Shown: positions 29,101 through 38,100 of the stretch, in pieces
Numbering within the stretch: the stretch's first letter is position 1
Layout: every line of letters begins with the position of its first letter
DNA from: Magnetovibrio sp.
GTDB taxonomy: Bacteria; Pseudomonadota; Alphaproteobacteria; Rhodospirillales; Magnetovibrionaceae
Reading direction: 5' to 3'
NCBI GenBank assembly: GCA_028281525.1
Contig: JANQJR010000054.1
Span: 1 to 38,734, forward strand
Length of the DNA: 38,734 bases
Notes under the pieces: model-generated
The model's input: the letters and a program-made list of their open reading frames with translations, nothing else
The model's database searches: none
What the model was told of the DNA's origin: nothing
Program-made: the position numbers and the translations under genes

Positions 29101-32100
29101 AGGACGCCAGGGCCTGACGGCCGCTGGTCGTATCGGCGTTGAACCACAGGGTCAGCGTACCGCTTTCCGGTTTCAGATCATCGCTATGATCGACTTTGAT
29201 GTAATCGCTGGAGCCATCGAATTCGGCTGCGGTGTTGAACGGGCCGGAATCGTCCATATCCAGGCCGCAATGGGTCGTCGCCGTATGGCTACCCACGGAA
29301 TCCGCCAACGTGCCGCTGTCGGAGGTTTCGTCGAACTTCCAATAGCCCACCGGGGACGCCGTCGTGGCGGTTTCTGCATCGCCGATGCTGACCGTCAAAG
29401 TCGGCGTATCAGCCACAGCCACCACACCGACACTGCTCGTCGCGCTGGCCGTGCCAACATCGTTGGAAGCGGTGACGCTCAAATCGATGGTGCCGCTCCA
29501 ATCATCCGCCGGCGTCAGGGTCAGGTTGTCCAACTGGCCGCTGGTCAGCGTCCAGCTGTCGCTGCTGGCGTCGTAGGTGCCGGCCGACAGGCTCGCACCC
29601 GACGGGATGCCGGAAATGGTGATGGTATCCGCATCGCTCGCCGTAATGTCGAGCGCGATGGTGTTGTCTTCGTTGCCGGAGACATTCACCGAAGACACCG
29701 TCGGCGCACTCGGCACATCCACCGTCACGGACTGCGTGGTGGTCGCCGTATCGCCATTGGTTTCGGTCGCCATCGCGGCCACGCCCAGGTTGAAGTCGGA
29801 CGTCACCGAACTCGGCACCGTCACGCTCAGATCCGACAGATCCGTGGCCGGATCCAAAGTCACCGTCCAGGTGCCATCCTGTTGTTGAACCGCATTGTCC
29901 ATGCCCGCGGACAAGGTCGCACCATCCGGCACACCGGAAACCACGATGGACAGGGTTTCCGAACCATCTGTATCGACCAGGGACGACGTGATGTCCAGAT
30001 CGTACGTGGTGCCTTCCGTACCCCAATCATCGCCTGAGGTGATGACGAAGTTGTCCAGGTTGACGCCTTCGTCGCTGGCCGTCGCATCGACGGCCAACTG
30101 AACCGTCAAATCACCGTTGCTGTCCAACGTCCCCGTCAGCGTATAGCTACCGCTTACCGTGGTGGTATTGAGCAACTGTCCACCATTGGCCGTGACGGAG
30201 AAGTAATCCTCATACTCACCGGACGTCTCCCAGTCCCCGTACGTATTGGCATCGAAGGCAATCGTGACCGTTTTACCGGCGTTTTCCGCGCCGAAGCTGA
30301 AAGTCTTGGTGCCGGTGTCGTTGTAGTCGATCTGCATTTTATCGCTGACGCCGTTGACGCAGCCGCTCCAGCCGTCAATGCCGTCGTTGAAGTTTTCGGA
30401 GACCAGGGTTTCACCTGCACCACCGCTGGACGTTTCACCGTCACCCAGGCTGACGCTGAGCGTCGGCGCATCGGCCACGCCGATGACTGCGAGCGAGGAT
30501 GTGGTGCTCGCCGTCGCACCATCGGAATTGGCCGCCGTGACCGTGATGTCGGTCGTGCCGCTATAGTGCTCGCCCGGCGTCAAGGTTAGGCCGTCAAGAT
30601 CGTCAACATTGACCGTCCAGGTGCCGCCGCTGTTGGTGCCGGCGGACAAAGTCGCGCCCTGCGGCAGGTTGGTGATGGTCACGGTATCCGCATTTTCAAC
30701 CGTGATGCCGAGCGCGATGGTGCTGTCTTCATTGCCCGAAGCGCTGACCGAAGTCACCGACGGATCGGGAACATCCGGCACCTCGACCACGTCGCTGACC
30801 TGGGTCGTCGCCGTATTGCCGTTCGGCTCCGTCGCCGTGGCGGTCGCCGTCAGGTTGAAGTCCGCCGTCACGGTGTCCGGCACCGTCAGGGTCAAGTCCG
30901 TCAGATCCGTGGCCGGATTCAGCGTCCAGGTGCCGTTGCCGTTGTCCGTACCGGCGGACAGGGTCGCACCGGACGGCACGCCCGAAACCACCAGCGACAG
31001 GGTTTCGGACCCGTCGGTATCCACCAGGCTGGTGGTGATGTCGACCGGGTACTCCGTCGCACCGGAAGACGCATCGTCGTCGGACGCATTACCACCGTAA
31101 GTGATGGCTTCCATGTTGTTGACCGTAATCCGTCCGCCCGTGCTGTTCTCGGTGATTTGGGCGCTGATCAGACCGTTGTTGTTCACGTAGTTGGTGACCG
31201 TGTAGTCGGAACTGTTGCCCGAAAGCACCAGAGTATCGCTACCGCTGTCGCCATTGACGCTCACATTGCCGTAAACGGAGCCGTTGATGACCAACGTGTC
31301 GGAGCCGTCACCCATGTTGAAGTTGGTGCCGTCAGAGACATCGCCAACGGTAACGGTGTTGTCGTCGCCATCGAAGGACGTATCGTCATCATCGTCATCG
31401 TCATCGTCATCATCATCGTCGTCGTCGTCATCCGTATCATCGTCCGAAGGCGTCACCGCAACGCCGTCGCCAACGGACAGTGTCAGGTTCGGGGCGTCCG
31501 CCACCGCTGCGACCGTCACGCCAACCGAAGTCGTGCTTTCGCCGCCGTCGACCGACGTCGCCGTCACGCCGATATCGAACGTACCGGAGTAATGCTCCGG
31601 CGCCGTCAGTTTCAGGCCCGAGAGCTGATCCGAGGTCAACGAGATGTCCGCACCCGTCGACGTCGCAACCACGTTGCCGTCCGCATCCGTCAAAACCGAA
31701 CCCGAAGGCACATTGCTCAACACAACCGTGTCGACGGCAACGCCGCTTGACGGTTGAACGTCAATGCTCAGCGCCATCGCCGTGTCTTCCGTGCCAGACG
31801 CACTGCCGACCGTAATCACCGGCGCATCGTCGACCGGCGCGACCGTCACGCTCAAGGTCGTGTTTGCCGAAGCCGTATCGGAAGGTAGATTCGTGGCCTC
31901 GTCGATCACGTTCGTTGTCACGCCCAAGTTGAACGAACCGCTGTAGTTGTCCGCAGGGGTGATCGTCAGACCGCTCAACTGATCCGGCGTCAACGTCACC
32001 GTCCAGGTGCCGTCCTGTTGTTGGACCGCATTGTCCATGCCCGCCGACAGCGTCGCGCCATCCGGAACGCCGGAGATCACCACAGACGTGATGCTTTCCG

Positions 32101-35100
32101 AGCCGTCGCCGGTGGTCTCGCCGATACCCGCCGAGATGTTCAACGCAATCGCACTGTCTTCGTCGCCCGAAGCCGCCGAAGCCGTGACGACCGGCGTATC
32201 CGCATCCGGATTCACCGTCACGTCAACCGTCGCCGTGCTTTCGCCGCCGTCGACCGACGTCGCCGTCACGCCGATGTCGAACGTCCCGGAATAGTCTTCC
32301 GGCGCCGTCAGTTTCAGGCCGGAGAGCTGATCCGAAGTCAACGAGATGTCCGCACCCGTAGACGTCGCAACCACGTTGCCGTCCGCGTCCGTCAAAACCG
32401 AACCCGAAGGCACATTGCTCAACACCACCGTGTCGATCGCAACGCCGTTGGTCGGCTGAACGCCAATGCTCAGCGCCATCGCCGTGTCTTCCGTGCCCGA
32501 AGCACTGCCGACCGTGATCACCGGCGCGTCGTCGACCGGCGCAACCGTCACGCTCAAGGTCGTGTTCGCCGAAGCCGTGTCCGAAGGCAGGCCGGTGGCT
32601 TCGTCGATCACGTTCGTCGTCACGTCCAAGTCGAACGAACCGTTGTAGTTGTCCGCCGGCGTGATCGTCAGATTCGTGAGATCCGAAGCCGACAGCGTCC
32701 ACGTGCCGTCTTCATTGTCCGTACCCGCGGATAGCGTCGCGCCTCTTGGCACGCCGGAGATTACCACGGACGTGATGCTTTCCGAGCCGTCGCCGGTGGT
32801 CTCGCCGATACCCGTTGAGATGTTCAACGCAATCGCACTGTCCTCGTCGCCCGAAGCCGCCGAAGCCGTCACGACCGGCGTGTCCGCATCCGGGTTTACC
32901 GTTACAGTCGTGGTTGCGTTGGTGGTCACGCCATCACTGGTGGTCGCCGCGACACCCAATTCGACCACGCCGGAATAATCCGCTGGCGGCGTCATGGTCA
33001 GACCATCCAGCTGCGCTTCGCTCAACGTCCAGGTACCGTCATTGTTGTTGGTACCGGCCGACAGGCTCGCACCGCCCGGCACGCCGGAGATCACCACGGA
33101 TGTGATGGTCGCGCCGGCGACGGCCAAGCTGATGTCCACCGGAATGGCGTTGTCTTCGTCGCCAGAAGTCGGCGTTGTGGTGATGTCCGCGGCGTCATCC
33201 ATGGCATCGACACGGACCGATTGGCTCACCGACGCGGTGTCGCCATTGGGTTCGGTCGCCGTCGCCGTCACGCTCAAATCGAAGTCCGCTTCGACGCTGT
33301 CCGGAACCGTGACGGTCAAATCCGTCAGATCGGTGGCCGGGTCCAGTGTCCACGAACCGTCATCGTTCCGCGTACCGGCGGACAGGGTCGCACCTGCCGG
33401 AATGCCTTCGACAACCAAGGACAAGGTTTCCGAACCGTCCTGATCGACCAGGTTTGTGTCGATCGTGAGCGGATATTCCAGCGCCGCTTCGTCACCCGTC
33501 TGGGTCACCGTGGTGCTGATCGAATGGATCAGATAGTCATCACCCGATCCCGGAGCAGAGAAGACGATCTGATCGAAAGAACCGCCATCATCCGCGGTGA
33601 ACGTCACAGCGGGGTCAACCTCATCCGTGATGCCGTCCACGGTACCGGAGCCGACCAATTCACCGTCGCGGTAAATTTCATACTCGGCTGTTTCACTGCT
33701 GTGCAGCCATGCAAACTGCACGTCAGCGGAGGACACATCCCCGTCGAAATCGACGATGATCTGTTCGGAAACACCGTCACCAGCATAACCAAGTTCGCTG
33801 GCGGCGCCGGAACCTTCGCGCCCCGTCACGCCGAAGCCAACTGGGTCGTCGTGCGTGGTCAGGTGGTCCGCGGAGGCCTCGGACAAGTTGCCGTCGCTGT
33901 CGACCGTGCGCGCCGTCACGGTGAAGCCGCTATCGGTATCGGTCATAGTGTTGACGTTGATCGCAACATCCGTTTCCTCGGTACCCGTCTCCGTCGTGGT
34001 GGCTTCGCCCAAGGTGACGCTCAACGTCGGTTCATCAGCCACCGCAACCACTTCCACGGTGCCCGTCGCCGAGGCCGTCTCGCCGGCGGAGTTCGTTGCC
34101 GTTACGTTGACGTTGGACAGGCCGCTGTAGTGTTCAACCGGCGTCATGGTCAGGCCGGTGAGATCGCTGGCGTTGATCGTCCAGGAACCACCGCCGTTGT
34201 CGGTGCCCGCCGACAGGATCGCATCGGAAGGCAGACCGGTGATGGTCACGGACACCGCGTTGGTCACTTGGATATCCAAAGTGATGGCCGTGTCTTCGTC
34301 GCCCGAAGCGCTGATCGACTGCACCGTCGGCGCCGGCGGCAGATCCGGCACGTCGACAAGGTCGCTCGCCTGGACCGAAGCTGTATCGCCGTTCGGTTCC
34401 GTGGCCGTGGCGGTCGCCGTCAGGCTGAAGTTCGCCGTCACGGTGTTCGGCACCGTCAGGGTCAAGCCCGTCAGGTCCGTGGCCGGATCCAACGTCCAGG
34501 TGCCGTCATCATTCTGCGTACCGGCGGACAGAGTTGCGCCGGACGGCACGCCGGAAACCACCAGCGACAGGGTTTCGGACCCGTCGGTGTCCACCAGAGA
34601 GGTGGTGATGTCCACCGGATAGGTGGTGCTTTCGGCTGTGCCCGACTGGGTCATCAGGTTGAGGTTGACGTCGTTGTAGTCGTCGTCACCACCACCATAG
34701 AGGTCTTCCCAGTTCATGTTGCCGATCTCGGAGCTGTCGCCCTCATGATCGTACCCGTCAGCGTTCAACGCCGGGTTGGTGAAGAACAACCCGCCACCGC
34801 CGGCGGCATCCAAGGTCGTGCCGGAGGAATCCTGGACCGTCCAGTCGCCGTTGCTGTCTTGACTGAACGTAACGCTTTCGCCATTGCTCAGGCCCGGATT
34901 CTGGGTGCCGCCATCGGACAGCAGGAAGAAGCCGATGGTGTCCGGGTCGACGTCGTTCATGGTGAAGACATCGCCGATATCTTGTTTGGTGTCGGCCCAG
35001 ATCACGCCGCCCTCGATGGGCTCGCCGTTTTCATCCATACGGTACCAACCGATGGTGTTTTCGTACGCCGCGCTTTCGTTACCCATGTTTTCGAGGCTGA

Positions 35101-38100
35101 AGCTGCCAGCGCTGGTGTTCGTGGTGCCCTCGCCGATATCCAGCGTCAGATTCGGGGCATCGGCCACCGCGGTCACGTTGACCGGAATGGTTCCGGTCGC
35201 CGAGCCGACATCGACCAGGTTGCCCGCCGTGTCGGTAATTTGCGCCGTCACGCCCAGATCGAAGGTGCCGGAATAATGCTCTGGCGGCGTGATGGTCACG
35301 TTGTCGACATTGGCGACATCGATAACGTAATTGCCGGCGTCATTGAATGAACCGCCGGTCATGACCGCGCCGTCCGGAATGGTCGATCCGTCGATGGTGT
35401 ACTGGGTGATCGCTTCGGAACCGTCGGTATCGCCCACCGCTGCGGTGATTTCGATGCTGATCGCCGTGTCTTCGTCACCCGTTGCCGCACCGGATACCGT
35501 GCCGGTATCCACCACAGGCGTGACATTCACACCGATGGTACCGGTCACCGTACCTGTGTCGGTCATATTGCCTGCCGTATCGGTGATCTGCGCCGTCACG
35601 CCCAGGTTGAACGTGCCGGAGAAATCAGCTGGCGGCGTAATCGTCAGGCCATCCAGCTGTTGCGGCGTCACGGTCCACGTGCCGTCGTTGTTGTTGGTGC
35701 CGGCGGACAGAACCGCACCCGCCGGGACCGAGCTGATCACATACTGCGTGATCGCTTCGGAACCGTCCGTGTCGCCCACGCTGGCCGTGATGTCGATGGC
35801 AATGGCGCTGTCTTCCGCACCGCTTGCCGTACCGGACACCGAACCGGTGTCCACGACCGGGGTCACGGTCACACCGATGGTGCCGCTGGCGGAGCCGGTA
35901 TCGACCAAATCGCCCGCCGTATCGGTGATCTGCGCCGTCACGCCCAGGTCGAAGGTACCGGAATAATGTTCAGGTGGCGTAATGGTCACGTTGTCGACAT
36001 TGGCGACATCGATAACGTAATCGCCGGCGTCATTGAATGAACCGCCCGTCAACGTCGAGCCAGCCGGAATGCTGTCGCCATCAATAGTGTACTGGGTAAT
36101 CGCTTCGGAACCATCCGTATCGCCCACCGCACCGGTGATATCGATGTCGATGGCCGTGTCTTCCGCACCCGTCGCGGTGCCGGAGACAGACCCTTGGTCA
36201 ACCACAGGCGCAACGGAAACGTTGACCGTACCGTTGGATGTCGAACCATCTTCGGACGTTGCCGTCACGGACAGATCGAATCCGCCCGAATAGTCGGCAG
36301 GCGGATTGATCGACAAGCCATCCAGGTCGTCCGGATCAACCGTCCACGCGCCCGTTTCGGCGTTATAGGCTCCTGCCGAAAGGGTCGCGCCGGACGGCAC
36401 GCCGGTGATGGTCACGCCGGTGACCGGAACGCCACCGGTGCCCACTGCTCCAATGTTGAGCGGAATGGTGTTGTCTTCGTCGCCAGAAGACGGTGCAAGC
36501 GTCAACTCAGGCGCGTCATCCACGCTTTCCACGTTCACCGTCAGGGTGGTGGTGGTCGACGCACTGTCGGACACATCCCCAAACGTATCGGTCGACGTGC
36601 TGGTGATCGTCAGATCGAAGCTGCCGTTGAAGTTCGCCGGCGGCGTGACCGAAAGGCCGCTCAGTTGCGCTTCCGTCAAAGTCCACGTGCCGTCTGCGTT
36701 CTGCGTGCCTGCACTCAAGCTCGCACCCGCCGGAACGCCGCCGATGGTCAGAGACAGGACTTCGGAGCCGTCCACGTCCGTTTCCGACGTCGCGATGTTC
36801 AGCGCAATCGCAGTGTCTTCATCGCCACCTTGCGTCGATGCGGACAGAGTCGGCGCATCGGCGACCGGTTCGACATTGACACTGGCTGTGCCGGTGCTGG
36901 TCGAACCGTCTTCGGCCGTCGCCGTAATGGACAGATCAAAGTTACCGGCGTAATCCGCAGGTGGTGTGATCGACAGGCCGGACAGATCCGCCGGGTCAAC
37001 CGTCCACGCACCGGTGGTGGCGTTATAGGTGCCCACCGACAGGCTCGCGCCGGATGGCACGCCGGTGATGGTGATGCTCTCCACCGGAACGCCGCCGGTG
37101 CCCGTCGCACTGATGCTGAGGCCGATGGCGTCGGCGTCTTCCTGGCCGTTGGAGCTGCCAACCGTCAAGGTCGGCGTATCCGGAACGGCGGCCACCGTCA
37201 CCGTGATGGAGCCGGTGGTCGACGCGCTGTCGGAAATGTTTCCAAGCGTATCGGTCGAGGTCGAAACCACGCCCAAATCGAACGAACCATTGTAGTTCGC
37301 GGGCGGTGTGATGCTCAGACCGCTCAGTTGATCCGGGTTCAAGGTCCAGGTGCCGTCCTCATTGTCCGTACCGGCGCTCAAGCTCGCGCCCGTGGGCACG
37401 CCGGTGATGGTGATGGACAGAACTTCGGAACCATCCACATCGGTTTCCGCCGTCGCGATGTTCAGTGCGATCGCTGTGTCCTCGTCGCCCGAAGCCGCCA
37501 CCGTTTCCAGCGTCGGCGCATCCGCAACCGGCTTCACCGTCACGTCCAGGCTCGCCGTCGTGGTCCCGCCTTCGTTCGTTTCAACCGCAAAGTCCAGCGT
37601 CGGCGTGCCGCTGTAATCGCCCACCGGCGTCAGCGTCAGATTCGCCAACTGCGCATCCGTCGGGTTGGTCAGAGTCCAAGTATCCGTCGTCGCGTCATAA
37701 CTGCCAGCCGACAAGGTCGCGCCGTCCGGCACGCCCGTCACCACAACCGTTGCAACCGTTTCGTCGCCAACCGGCGTGATGCTCACGCCAACCGGAACGG
37801 TGCCGTCTTCATATCCTTCGCCGCCGCCGACAATCGTGATCCCCGGCTCATCACCAACCGGCGACACCGTGACGTTCAGCGTCGCAAAGTCCGAAGACGT
37901 ATCGGACGGCAGGTCCGTCGCTTCATCGATCACATGGGCCGTAGCCGTCAGTGTGAACGTACCGTTATAGTCATCGTCCGGCGTGATGGTCAGGCCGGTG
38001 AGATCATCAACAGACAGTGTCCAGGTGCCGTCAGGGTCTCCGTTTTCATCGAAGTTCTGCGTCCCGTGGTTCAGCTCAGCGTCCTCAGGAACACCGGAAA

